A stretch of 64,000 nucleotides of DNA from Zobellia galactanivorans (GTDB lineage Bacteria > Bacteroidota > Bacteroidia > Flavobacteriales > Flavobacteriaceae), in assembly GCF_000973105.1 (NCBI RefSeq), contig NC_015844.1:62001-126000 (forward strand), in the 5' to 3' direction. Under the pieces are notes generated by a model, which was not told the DNA's origin, ran no database searches, and was given only the letters and a program-made list of their open reading frames with translations. Both the position numbers and the translations under genes were made by a program. This document shows positions 51,051-61,000 of the stretch, piece by piece; position 1 is the first letter of the stretch, and each line of letters opens with the position of its first letter.

Positions 51051-53261
51051 ATGGGCAAAACTATCATAATCTCAAATAGACTACCCGTTCAGTTGCAAAT
51101 CAGCAACGGAACCATTACCGCAATACCGAGTGTTGGCGGTTTAGCTACAGGTATGAAATCTGTACATTCGAGCGGAGACAGCTTGTGGATCGGGTGGAGC
51201 GGACTCACGGAAGAGGATATTGTACCGGAGTTGGAACCTAAGATCGATGAGGCCCTTGCTGCGCACGGTTCTTCCAAGGTGAAGCTTACCGAAAAGGAAG
51301 TGGACGGCTTTTACTACGGATTCAGTAACCGGACTATCTGGCCTTTGTTCCACTATTTTTTAGAGTATTCCGAGTTTCAACTGGACTATTGGAATACCTA
51401 TAAGAAGGTAAACCAAAAATTTGCCGATGCCATTTTGGCAAAAGCGGAAGACGGCGATACCATTTGGGTGCACGACTACCAACTCATGTTGGTGCCACAA
51501 ATGGTCCGCAAAGAACGACCCAATGTTTCCATAGGATTCTTTTTGCACATCCCGTTTCCCTCTTTCGAAATTTTCAGGACACTACCTTGGCGTGAAGAAC
51601 TGTTGGAAGGCGTTTTAGGCTCCGACCTTATCGGTTTTCATACCTACGACTACGAAAGACACTTTCTTAGCTCCGTAAGACGTTTGTTGGGGCTGGAGGT
51701 GAGCTTTAACGATATCTCCATGGGCGACCGGTTGATCAAAGTGGATTCCTTTCCTATGGGTATCGATTACAAGAAGTTCAGCGATGCGGCCAAAATACAC
51801 TACAACAGGGCCGAAGATGAACAATCGGAATTACAGCAACGTTTAAATGCCCATAAGAAGACCGACCCCGAAGCCAAATTCTTTTTATCCATAGACCGTT
51901 TGGACTACAGTAAGGGAATTGCCAAACGATTGAACGCCTTTGAGTATTTTCTAAATAAATATCCACAATATAAAGAGAAGGTAAGGTTGATCATATTGGC
52001 CGTCCCCTCCAGATCCAATGTGCCACAGTACCAATTATTGAAAAGGGAGATAGACGAGCTTGTGGGCCGTATAAACGGTGAGTTTTCAACCGTAAGCTGG
52101 ACCCCCATCTGGTATTTCTACCGATCCATGCCCTTTGAAAACCTTATCGACCTTTATACTTCCAGTGATATTGCCTGGCTTACGCCACTGCGCGACGGTA
52201 TGAATTTGGTAGCCAAAGAGTACATCGCCACCAGAACCGACAAAACCGGTGTTTTGATCCTGAGCGAAATGGCGGGATCGGCCAACGAAATGAACGAATC
52301 ACTACTGGTCAACCCCAATAACTTTGAACAAACGGCCGATGCCTTGCACGAAGCGATAAACATGCCGGTAGAAGAACAAAAAGCCCGGAATTCAATACTG
52401 CAAAAGAGATTGGCACGCTACAATGTGGAAAAATGGGCCAACGACTTTATGACCTCGCTTAAATCGCAAAAGGAACGCGATGCGGCCAATGTTTCGCGTA
52501 AACTGACCGATAAGTTATTGGAGTCTATATCCGTACAATATTCCAAAGCGAAAAAAAGATTACTATTCCTCGATTATGACGGAACGCTCGCCGGTTTTCA
52601 CAACGACCCGCAAAAAGCAGGTCCCGACGAACAATTATACGAACTGTTGGACATATTGAACGAGCAACCCAATACCGTTCTTTACTTAATAAGCGGTAGA
52701 GACAAAGATACCTTTACCCAATGGTTCTTGCCCAAAAAGTACAATATGATCGTTGAGCACGGGGTATGGATCTCGCAGGAAGGCGAACCCTTTAGAATGC
52801 TGGAAAACGTTAAGAACGACTGGATGGAAAAGGTGCGCCCCGTATTGGAATCCTTTGTAGACCGTACACCGGGAAGTTTTATCGAAGAGAAGAACTATAG
52901 CTTGGCCTGGCACTACAGAAAAACCGATCCCGATTTTGGTAGCAAACGCGCCATGGAGCTTTCCACAACCTTGACCAGCCTTATCGGCACCGACGACCTG
53001 AGCCTGCTCAACGGAAACAAAGTGGTGGAAGTAAAGAGCAGTAACGTAAACAAGGGCCGGGCTTCGGTACGGATCCTGGGTGAGGACGAATACGATTTTG
53101 TCTTTGCCATCGGCGATGACTGGACAGACGAGTTCATGTTTCAAGAATTACCGGAAAGCACGGTCACCGTAAAAGTGGGCATACAAAAAACAGCGGCCAA
53201 ATATTATGTAGAGAGCACACAAAAAGTTAGGGGACTCCTGCAAAAATTTGCCGAACTGTAA
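51051..53261 (+). CDS. bifunctional trehalose-6-phosphate synthase/phosphatase
   Basis: The ATG at 51051 starts MGKTIIISNRLPVQ, the conserved opening of trehalose-6-phosphate synthases; an in-frame ATG at 50988 adds 21 unconserved residues. The 736-residue protein has a GT20 synthase domain (about 1-475) with IWVHDYQLMLVPQMVRK, FFLHIPFPSFEIFRTLPWR, DRLDYSKGIAKRL and TPLRDGMNLVAKEY, then a HAD phosphatase domain (about 500-730) with LFLDYDGTLAGFHNDP and FAIGDDWTDEFMF. It makes trehalose from UDP-glucose and glucose 6-phosphate in one chain. Divergent from GH15 with about 100 bases between. Confidence 0.95.
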   Translation: MGKTIIISNRLPVQLQISNGTITAIPSVGGLATGMKSVHSSGDSLWIGWSGLTEEDIVPELEPKIDEALAAHGSSKVKLTEKEVDGFYYGFSNRTIWPLFHYFLEYSEFQLDYWNTYKKVNQKFADAILAKAEDGDTIWVHDYQLMLVPQMVRKERPNVSIGFFLHIPFPSFEIFRTLPWREELLEGVLGSDLIGFHTYDYERHFLSSVRRLLGLEVSFNDISMGDRLIKVDSFPMGIDYKKFSDAAKIHYNRAEDEQSELQQRLNAHKKTDPEAKFFLSIDRLDYSKGIAKRLNAFEYFLNKYPQYKEKVRLIILAVPSRSNVPQYQLLKREIDELVGRINGEFSTVSWTPIWYFYRSMPFENLIDLYTSSDIAWLTPLRDGMNLVAKEYIATRTDKTGVLILSEMAGSANEMNESLLVNPNNFEQTADALHEAINMPVEEQKARNSILQKRLARYNVEKWANDFMTSLKSQKERDAANVSRKLTDKLLESISVQYSKAKKRLLFLDYDGTLAGFHNDPQKAGPDEQLYELLDILNEQPNTVLYLISGRDKDTFTQWFLPKKYNMIVEHGVWISQEGEPFRMLENVKNDWMEKVRPVLESFVDRTPGSFIEEKNYSLAWHYRKTDPDFGSKRAMELSTTLTSLIGTDDLSLLNGNKVVEVKSSNVNKGRASVRILGEDEYDFVFAIGDDWTDEFMFQELPESTVTVKVGIQKTAAKYYVESTQKVRGLLQKFAEL

Positions 53262-53330
53262 AATCGCCTTGCCCTATACGCTCAAAAAACATACGAAGTA
53301 CGGCCATACCGTTTGAATAAATACAATTCA

Positions 53331-53363
53331 GTCCAACAGGATATCAGGGTATACCTGTTGGAC
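53331..53363 (+). terminator. stem-loop after the trehalose synthesis gene
   Basis: GTCCAACAGG (53331-53340) and CCTGTTGGAC (53354-53363) form a perfect ten-base stem with a 13-base loop. No T tract follows, so it may be a protective 3' structure or a factor-assisted terminator. Confidence 0.5.
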
Positions 53364-53549
53364 ATCCTATAAAGAAACGGAAGGACCGAGAAACACAAAA
53401 ATGGGCAAACCAAGAACCACATTATCACCGATAATAAAACTAGTGGCAAAAAGAAGTCTACCTCTGCAGGCGTCCCCTCTTGTACAGTTACCCTTTACGC
53501 GCATGAAAAAGACAATAATGCCAGGGCCACTTTTGTTCCGTAAATTATA
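53364..53549 (+). other. leader of the MFS gene with a possible 50-codon frame
   Basis: This stretch has no recognised gene. An ATG at 53401 opens a 50-codon frame ending at TGA 53551-53553, so its stop overlaps the TTG start of the MFS gene (TTGA). The peptide is basic and proline-rich with no motif; it may be chance or a short upstream coupling frame. Confidence 0.25.
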
Positions 53550-54725
53550 TTGAAGCCGCGCGCCCACATACTCCCCATAATCATCCTCTCGCAATTTGCC
53601 TGCACCTCTTTATGGTTTGCCGGCAATGCCATTGTAGATGAACTGACGCTTAAAACGGGATTAGGACCTGAAATCATTGGCTACGTGCTCTCTTCGGTAC
53701 AATTGGGCTTTATCATCGGCACTTTGGTCTTTGGCCTTTTTATGATTGCCGACCGGTTTTCGCCCTCCCGAGTATTTCTCATCTGCTCCCTTTTAGCCGC
53801 CCTCTGCAATTTTCTACTGCTCTCTGAAACCTTATCGAAGTGGACCTTGCTCTTCGCCCGTTTCGGTACGGGATTTTTTCTTGCCGGCATCTATCCCGTG
53901 GGCATGAAAATAGCGGCAGATTATTACCAAAAAGGATTGGGAAAGGCCTTGGGCTATTTGGTAGGCGCCCTTGTCTTGGGAACCGCCTTCCCCTATTTTG
54001 TGAGCGGTACCAGTTTGGGCAAGGATTTTACCTTGGTCATAAAAATTACTTCCGCCCTTGCCATAATGGGCGGTGTGGCCTTATGGGCATTCGTCCCCAA
54101 CGGCCCCTTCCGTAAGCCCAGTGCCAAGCTTTCGCTAGGTGCGGGGCCCTTACTTTTTAAATTACACAGTTTTAGACAGGCCGCTTTTGGGTATTTTGGC
54201 CATATGTGGGAGCTTTACGCCTTTTGGGCCTTTACCCCACTCGCCCTTCAAACCTATAATACAATGTGGGCTTCGGAGATATCCGTTCCCTTATCCACTG
54301 GAATGATCATTGCCTTAGGTGGACTTTCCTGCGTGTTTGGAGGATTGCTATCCTTGCGAAGCGGAAGTCGAAAAGTGGCGGTGGTCTCCCTGCTTCTTTC
54401 CGGTCTTTTCTGCTTAATTTCCCCCGTACTCTTTACCCTCCCCTCGGGATTGTTTTTGGTCGGTTGGTGTTTTTGGGGGATGGCCATTACCGCAGACTCC
54501 CCTCAATTTTCAAACCTGGTGGCCACCTCGGTTCCACCCGAATTAAAAGGTACGGCACTGACCCTCGTAAATTGCATCGGTTTTGCTATTAGCATTTTCA
54601 GCATACAATTGCTTTCCTTCTTAGCGGAAACCTTCGACATTACCTACCTCTTTATCGCTTTGGCCTTGGGGCCTTTCATCGGACTCTTGGGTTTGCTTGG
54701 AAGAAAGCACAGGCATGTTCGATAG
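53550..54725 (+). CDS. MFS transporter
   Basis: A 391-residue membrane protein with about twelve hydrophobic segments and no signal peptide. The start is TTG at 53550; no ATG or GTG lies before the first membrane segment. The first helix with QFACTSLWFAGNAIVDEL, the loop FGLFMIADRFSPSRVFLICS between helices 2 and 3 (MFS motif A region) and GTGFFLAGIYPVGMKIAADY fit the major facilitator superfamily, perhaps a CynX/NarK-like branch. The substrate is unknown. It stands alone after the trehalose gene. Confidence 0.82.
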   Translation: MKPRAHILPIIILSQFACTSLWFAGNAIVDELTLKTGLGPEIIGYVLSSVQLGFIIGTLVFGLFMIADRFSPSRVFLICSLLAALCNFLLLSETLSKWTLLFARFGTGFFLAGIYPVGMKIAADYYQKGLGKALGYLVGALVLGTAFPYFVSGTSLGKDFTLVIKITSALAIMGGVALWAFVPNGPFRKPSAKLSLGAGPLLFKLHSFRQAAFGYFGHMWELYAFWAFTPLALQTYNTMWASEISVPLSTGMIIALGGLSCVFGGLLSLRSGSRKVAVVSLLLSGLFCLISPVLFTLPSGLFLVGWCFWGMAITADSPQFSNLVATSVPPELKGTALTLVNCIGFAISIFSIQLLSFLAETFDITYLFIALALGPFIGLLGLLGRKHRHVR

Positions 54726-54829
54726 CATATCGGTAAAACGATATCGTCATTCTTTCAATCTCCCCAATAATTCTTATAATTAGTTCAAATACACACGCAA
54801 ATAGGATTTTTCTTAATTACTTTTACACA

Positions 54830-56188
54830 ATGGACACTTTCGATGATTTTAAGATTAAAAAACAGTTAAAAAAGGCCATTGTTGATTTAGGGCTTGAAAA
54901 GCCGACCCCTATTCAACAAGCGTCGTATTCTACCATTCTTGGTGGCTCCGATTTTGTGGGAATTGCACAGACCGGAACCGGAAAAACAATTGCATACCTG
55001 CTACCCATCTTACAGGATTTGAAATTTTCAGACCAACTACATCCTCGGGTAGTCATTCTGGCACCGACCCGCGAACTTGTAATTCAAATTGTAGAAGAAA
55101 TAGAAAAATTAACACCCTTCCTTAGCGTAAGGGCTCTTGGCGTCTTCGGAGGCTCTAACAACATAAATCGTCAAAAAAGAGCCGTTGCAGAGGGGCAAGA
55201 CATCATCGTAGGTACGCCCCAAAGGTTGTACGACTTGGTTCTGGCCAACGTCTTGCGACTCAAATCGGTAAAAAAACTAGTAATCGATGAAGTTGACATT
55301 ATGCTCGACTTTGGCTATAAAACACAGTTAAAGAACATCTTTGAATACCTTCCCAAGAAACGGCAGAACATTCTTTTTTCGGCTACCATGACGACCTACA
55401 TAGATGAATTAATGGACGATTTTCTGATCAACCCCGTTAAAAAAACCATCTCTATCAGTGGTACACCTTTAGAGACTATAAAACAAGAGTCTTATACGGC
55501 CCCTAATTTTTACACCAAGGCCAACCTACTGAACCATTTATTGGAAGACCGGGAAGAATATAATAAAGTCTTGATTTTTGTTGCGAGCAAGGTCGATGCC
55601 GATAGGTTGTTTGAAGTGCTCGATTTTGAATCTGAAATATCGGTCATCCATTCAGGTAAGGAGCAAAACCATCGTACCAAATCCATAGAAAAATTCGAAA
55701 GCGGTAAAAGCAGGATCCTAATTGCTACCGATGTTATATCCCGTGGAATCGATATAGAAAAAATCAGTACCGTAATCAGTTTTGACACCCCTTATTATCC
55801 TGAAAACTACATCCACCGTATTGGGAGGACCGGTAGGGCCGGGGAAAAAGGACGGTCTATCCTCCTTTATAATGAAAAGGAGACCATTTTAAAGGAAGCC
55901 ATTGAAGAGTTGATGAATTACGCCATCCCCTTCAATGAATTTCCAAAGGAAGTGGAAATAAGTTCAAAACTCACTCCCGAAGAGGATGTCAAGCCCATAG
56001 ACCCCAACAATGAATTGGACGACGACCAAGCACACAAGGCCGGGGCTTCCTTTCATGAAAAATCGGCCAAGAACCGCAAGAAAAAGCCCGAACTAAAGAG
56101 CTACGAGAGAAAACTAAAAAAGAAATACAAGAAGCCCCAAAAGCGAGGAGACAAAATACAAAACAAAAAAAGCAGGAAAAAGAGGTAA
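54830..56188 (+). CDS. DEAD-box RNA helicase (DEVD variant)
   Basis: A 452-residue helicase. Motifs in order: Q-motif region LEKPTPIQQASYSTIL, motif I AQTGTGKT (about residue 46-53), Ia APTREL, II as DEVD in LVIDEVDIMLDFG instead of DEAD, III SAT in FSATMT, then the C-terminal RecA-like domain with VIHSGKEQNHR, ATDVISRGID and HRIGRTGRAG. The last 70 residues are strongly basic (ELKSYERKLKKKYKKPQKRG and similar) and probably bind RNA. Likely roles are ribosome assembly or RNA turnover; the exact one is not shown. Confidence 0.92.
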   Translation: MDTFDDFKIKKQLKKAIVDLGLEKPTPIQQASYSTILGGSDFVGIAQTGTGKTIAYLLPILQDLKFSDQLHPRVVILAPTRELVIQIVEEIEKLTPFLSVRALGVFGGSNNINRQKRAVAEGQDIIVGTPQRLYDLVLANVLRLKSVKKLVIDEVDIMLDFGYKTQLKNIFEYLPKKRQNILFSATMTTYIDELMDDFLINPVKKTISISGTPLETIKQESYTAPNFYTKANLLNHLLEDREEYNKVLIFVASKVDADRLFEVLDFESEISVIHSGKEQNHRTKSIEKFESGKSRILIATDVISRGIDIEKISTVISFDTPYYPENYIHRIGRTGRAGEKGRSILLYNEKETILKEAIEELMNYAIPFNEFPKEVEISSKLTPEEDVKPIDPNNELDDDQAHKAGASFHEKSAKNRKKKPELKSYERKLKKKYKKPQKRGDKIQNKKSRKKR

Positions 56189-56312
56189 TACATTCCTTAA
56201 AGAAAGGCGTTCTATCAAAACAAGCTTTCCTTTAAATTTTACAGAAAAGCGGAACCCAAAAAGCATAAGCCGCTATCTTGAACCTGTTTCTAATTCCATA
56301 TACCCAATACCA

Positions 56313-57926
56313 ATGAAACGGATATTAATTTTAACTATGATGATGGTTGCCACCGCAACCTATGCCCAACAATTCACAGAACAAGACAGCCTGAGGGGGA
56401 GCATTACCCCGGAACGCGAATGGTGGGACCTCAACTATTATCATCTTGACGTAGCCGTAGACCCCGACAAAAAGTTCATTTCAGGAAGCAATACCATTCG
56501 CTATAAAGTCTTAAAGAAAAATCAGGTGATGCAGGTTGACCTACAGCCTCCCATGACCATAGAAAAGGTAACCCAAGACGGCCAAGAACTACAGGTAGCC
56601 CATAATGGCAATGCCCATTTCGTACATCTGAAAAAGATCCAGAAAAAGGGAGATTTCAATGAGATCAAGGTATACTATTCCGGTCACCCGAAAGAAGCGG
56701 TAAGAGCTCCTTGGGACGGCGGGTTCTCTTGGAAAAAAGACAATAAGGGCAAAGACTTCGTAGCCACCTCGAACCAAGGCCTGGGAGCCAGCGTGTGGTG
56801 GCCCAACAAAGACCATATGTACGACGAGGTAGATAGTATGCTTATCAGCGTAAAGGCCCCAAAAGGGCTAATGGATGTCTCCAACGGCAGGTTGAGAAAA
56901 GTCGACAAAGACACCAATACCTACCACTGGTTCGTATCGAACCCCATTAACAACTATGGCGTAAATATCAACATAGGGGACTATGTACACTTTGGTGAAA
57001 AGTACAATGGGGAAAAAGGTATATTAGACATGGATTATTACGTGCTCCGCGATAATCTTGAAAAGGCCAAGGAACATTTTAAGGACGCCCCTAAAATGAT
57101 GAAGGCCTTTGAACACTGGTTCGGCCCCTACCCTTTTTACGAAGACAGTTTTAAACTGGTAGAAGTTCCTTACCTCGGCATGGAACACCAAAGTTCGGTT
57201 ACCTACGGAAATCAATATATGAAGGGGTATTTAGGAAGAGACCTTTCAGGAACCGGATGGGGGCTGAAATTCGATTTTATTATCATTCACGAAGCCGGAC
57301 ACGAGTGGTTCGCCAACAACATTACCTACAAAGATGTGGCCGATATGTGGGTACATGAAGGGTTTACCGCCTATTCGGAAAACTTGTTCGTGGACTTTTA
57401 CTATGGAAAAGAGGCCGCCGCCGATTATGTAATCGGTACCCGTGCAAGCATTCAAAACGACAAACCGATCATTGGCCCGTACAACGTAAACGTAGAGGGG
57501 TCAAAAGATATGTACTATAAAGGGGCCAACCTTCTACATACGATAAGACAGCTAGTAAACGACGATGAAAAATGGCGACAGATCCTTAGGGGGCTAAACC
57601 GTGAGTTCTACCATCAAACGGTAACTACCGGGCAGATTGAAGATTATATTTCCCGTCACGCAAAAATAGACCTTTCAAAGGTGTTCGACCAGTATTTACG
57701 TACGGCAAAGATTCCTATGTTCGAGTACAAGGTGGATGGAAACGAGGTAAAATACCGATATACGAACGTTATAGCAGGTTTTAATATGCCTTTAAAAGTC
57801 TGGGTCGACGGTACGGCACATATCCTTAAACCGGCCGGAAAGTGGAAAAAGCAAAAACTGGATGGAGATCTATCGACATTGGAAGTAGACCGGAATTATT
57901 ACGTAGACCAGCAATTTTTACCCTAG
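56313..57926 (+). CDS. secreted M1-family metallopeptidase
   Basis: A 537-residue protein with a signal peptide (MKRILILTMMMVATATYAQQ). An M1 N-terminal beta domain (about residues 25-225) precedes the catalytic gluzincin domain with YLGMEHQSSVTYG in the place of the GxMEN exopeptidase motif, and the zinc site IIHEAGHEWFANN (HExxH near residue 326) with the third ligand in WVHEGFTAYSE. The chain ends after a short C-domain, much shorter than classical aminopeptidase N. It probably trims peptides in the periplasm or outside the cell. Confidence 0.9.
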   Translation: MKRILILTMMMVATATYAQQFTEQDSLRGSITPEREWWDLNYYHLDVAVDPDKKFISGSNTIRYKVLKKNQVMQVDLQPPMTIEKVTQDGQELQVAHNGNAHFVHLKKIQKKGDFNEIKVYYSGHPKEAVRAPWDGGFSWKKDNKGKDFVATSNQGLGASVWWPNKDHMYDEVDSMLISVKAPKGLMDVSNGRLRKVDKDTNTYHWFVSNPINNYGVNINIGDYVHFGEKYNGEKGILDMDYYVLRDNLEKAKEHFKDAPKMMKAFEHWFGPYPFYEDSFKLVEVPYLGMEHQSSVTYGNQYMKGYLGRDLSGTGWGLKFDFIIIHEAGHEWFANNITYKDVADMWVHEGFTAYSENLFVDFYYGKEAAADYVIGTRASIQNDKPIIGPYNVNVEGSKDMYYKGANLLHTIRQLVNDDEKWRQILRGLNREFYHQTVTTGQIEDYISRHAKIDLSKVFDQYLRTAKIPMFEYKVDGNEVKYRYTNVIAGFNMPLKVWVDGTAHILKPAGKWKKQKLDGDLSTLEVDRNYYVDQQFLP

Positions 57927-57948
57927 CGTAATTTGCTTACTCCCCATA

Positions 57949-57984
57949 AAAAAAGCGGCCCACATAAATGTAGGCCGCTTTTCT
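57949..57984. terminator. bidirectional intrinsic terminator
   Basis: AAAAGCGGCC (57951-57960) pairs with GGCCGCTTTT (57973-57982), with A and T runs outside. It lies between the convergent M1 peptidase and ThuA-protein genes. Confidence 0.9.
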
Positions 57985-58003
57985 ATTTTTAAGGAAAGAC
58001 GTT

Positions 58004-61000
58004 TTATTTAGACGTATCCGCTGCTTCCTTTTCTTTCAACACTACGGTTTGTACACCGGTAAGCGGTATGGCCCCTTCTTGGCCGTTATCGGTATAACTT
58101 GCCGTGATGACCATCACCTTGTCATCCTTGGTCGGTTTCGGTACAATACTGCCCGAAGCGGGAAGCGACTTCTCCTTTACCGAAGTGTCGGCCAAAGACA
58201 TGATGTACTCCACGATCTGTCGGGTTTCATCTTTGGTGATATTCGGATGCGCAGGCATTACTACCTCGCCCCAAACACCGCCACCGCCTGAAACGATTTT
58301 TTTCTGCAGGTAGGCCTTGGCTTTTTTGTCCTTTTTATACTTATCGGCCACAGCCATATAATTCGGGCCAATAGACGGACCGTTCTCTTTGTGGCACGTT
58401 TTACAGTCCATTCCCTGAGTAAGCGCCTTTCCTGTTACGGCTGCGGAAACCTGTTGATGTCCCAATGACATATTCTGCTCATCAAAACTTTCCAAATAAT
58501 CGACCGAAACAAAAATGTTTTTGGGGTCTATGATATCCCCATCGGCATCCTTGGCCTTCACCTCATATTTCACGGGAACCCCTTTTTCAAAAAACTCGGC
58601 GTTTCCTTCTAAAGCAATGGTCACTTCTGGTCTCGAATTTCCGGCCACTATCGTAATCATATCGCTTTTTACGGCATCGCCCTTATCGTCTTTTACTTCC
58701 ACGGAAATCCTATAATCACCGGCCGTGTCGTACGTGTGACTTATTTTTGGTTCAGTAGTTTCCTTGGTCTCACCATTGCCCAAATCCCACACATAGGTAA
58801 TAGCATCGTCTTCGCGGTCTCTTGCCTCTACCTTGGCATTGACTGTAAGCGGTAATTTCCCCGAAGTGTGATCTACGATCATATGGTCTATAATCGGTGG
58901 ACGGTTACCGCCATTGTATTCAATATAACTTAAAGCGGAATTCTCGTTTTGGGTAAACCAACCGCTACCGTATTCCAACAAGTAGACCCTACCGTTCGGC
59001 CCCATCTCCATATCGATCAGGTTATTGACCTTAATATCGGAAGCAAAAGGCTCCATTTTATATAAGGTACCATCTTCAAAGAAGGTAACGGCCTTCATCC
59101 AACCACGCATCCAATCGTAAATAATGGTTTTTCCATCGAAATAACTTGGGAGTCCCCCTCCATTGGGATACATATCGGAATAATAGGTAGGTCCGGCCAT
59201 GGCATTCCTTCCACCCGACCCTACTTCCGGAAATTCTTTGGAATCGACGTAAGGGTAGTAGATATAGGCCTCTTTTGCAGGAGGAAGCTCTCGGAGCCCC
59301 GTATTGTTCTTAGAATCGTTTATAGGCTTTTGCGGATCAAAAGTAATGCCGCTTTCACCGGTTTCGTAATCGTAATCTACATAAGGCTTGTTATCGGCAA
59401 TGAACAAAGGCCAACCAAAGTTACCGGCTTCCGTTGCACGGTTCATCTCATCGTACCCCTTTGGCCCTCGTTTTTCAAACTGATCATTACGCGCATCAGG
59501 TCCGACCTCGCCCCAGTACAGGGTACTGTTTTTCTGGTCTACCGAAATACGATAAGGGTTTCTATGCCCCATCGTGTAGATTTCGGGCCTTGCCTTTTCA
59601 GTTCCCTTAGCGAACAAATTGCCTTCAGGAATATCATAACTACCGTCTTCGTTCACTTTTATACGAATAATTTTCCCTCTTAGGTCATTGGTGTTACCGG
59701 AAGACCTGCGGGCATCATATTGCTCATGTCCAGGGATGTCGTTTAAAGGCGCATAACCATTGTTCACATACTTTACCCCTTTTTCGTTAAAAGGAGTAGA
59801 ATTGTCTCCCGTTGAAAGGTAGAGCAATTTATCAGGACCAAAGGCAATGGAGCCTCCGGTATGGCAGCAGATTTCACGCTGTGAATCCACTTCCAAAATA
59901 ACCTGCTCCGAAGCTAGGTCGAAAACCCCGTCTTTGTATTGAAAACGAGACAGGCGGTTCACCCATTTATCTCCCGTAGGGGAATAATAAAGGTAAATCC
60001 AATGGTTTGTGGCAAAATCAGGGTCTTTCTGGAGTCCCATTAACCCTTCTTCCGCATTGACCCCCGGGGTGTTCAAGGTTTTATAATAGACATCCAACGA
60101 AGCCACTTCCTTGAGTTCTTGGCTAGCATCGCTATACAGGAGTACCTGTCCGCGACGTTGCGCGATCAATACATCGTTATTAGGTAATACGGCCATTTCG
60201 GTAGGCTCAAAAAACTCGCCTACACTCAATTGTTTTTTGGTGAAACGGTCTAAATCGGGTGGTATCTGTGTAGTAGCCTTTGAATAGTCCAATACTTTGT
60301 TTTCACCGATGGCATAATTGATTCCTCCCAGTAAATGTTTTAAGAAAAGTTCTTCAGAAAAGGTTTCATCGGTATGACCCGCACCTGTATAAAAGGCCCG
60401 ACCCCCATCAAACTCATGGTACCAAGCGAACGGATGGTAATCGCCGTTGGTGCCCCCTTCATAGGTTGATTCATCTACGGTCATTACGACGTGTACATCA
60501 GGATTGATCTTGTTGTAATTGTAGATTTCATCGCTTCTATGCCAAACGGAGTCGGTAAAAAATTCCGTTGCCGCAAAGTTTTTATCGGTAATGATAAAAT
60601 CGGCCTCTGGTGTCCCTTTGGGGTGACTTGCAAACTGAGCCCCCACCAGTTTGGTGTACCAGCCCCAGTCGTACTCGGTATCGGCTGCAGCGTGTATGCC
60701 TACAAAACCGCCACCGGCCTGAATATAACGCTCAAAAGAAGCTTCTTGCTTGGCATCCAGTACATTCAGAGTGGTGCTCAAAAAGATAATTGCGGAATAC
60801 TGCTTTAAATTGTCTTCATTAAAAAGTTCCGAATTTTTTGTGGTATCGACCTGAAAGCCGTTTTCTGCGCCCAACTTTTGAATGGCGGCAATACCGGCAG
60901 GTATCGATTTGTGGTGCCAGCCCGAGGTCTTTGAAAAAACCAAAACTTTAGGTTTACCCTCTCTTTTTTGGCTTCCATCACCACAAGCGGCAAGGATCAG

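Noticed and set aside
53495-53677. Minus-strand 60-codon frame at the start of the MFS gene
   Set aside because: It is antisense to the first membrane segments of the MFS gene and has no independent support.
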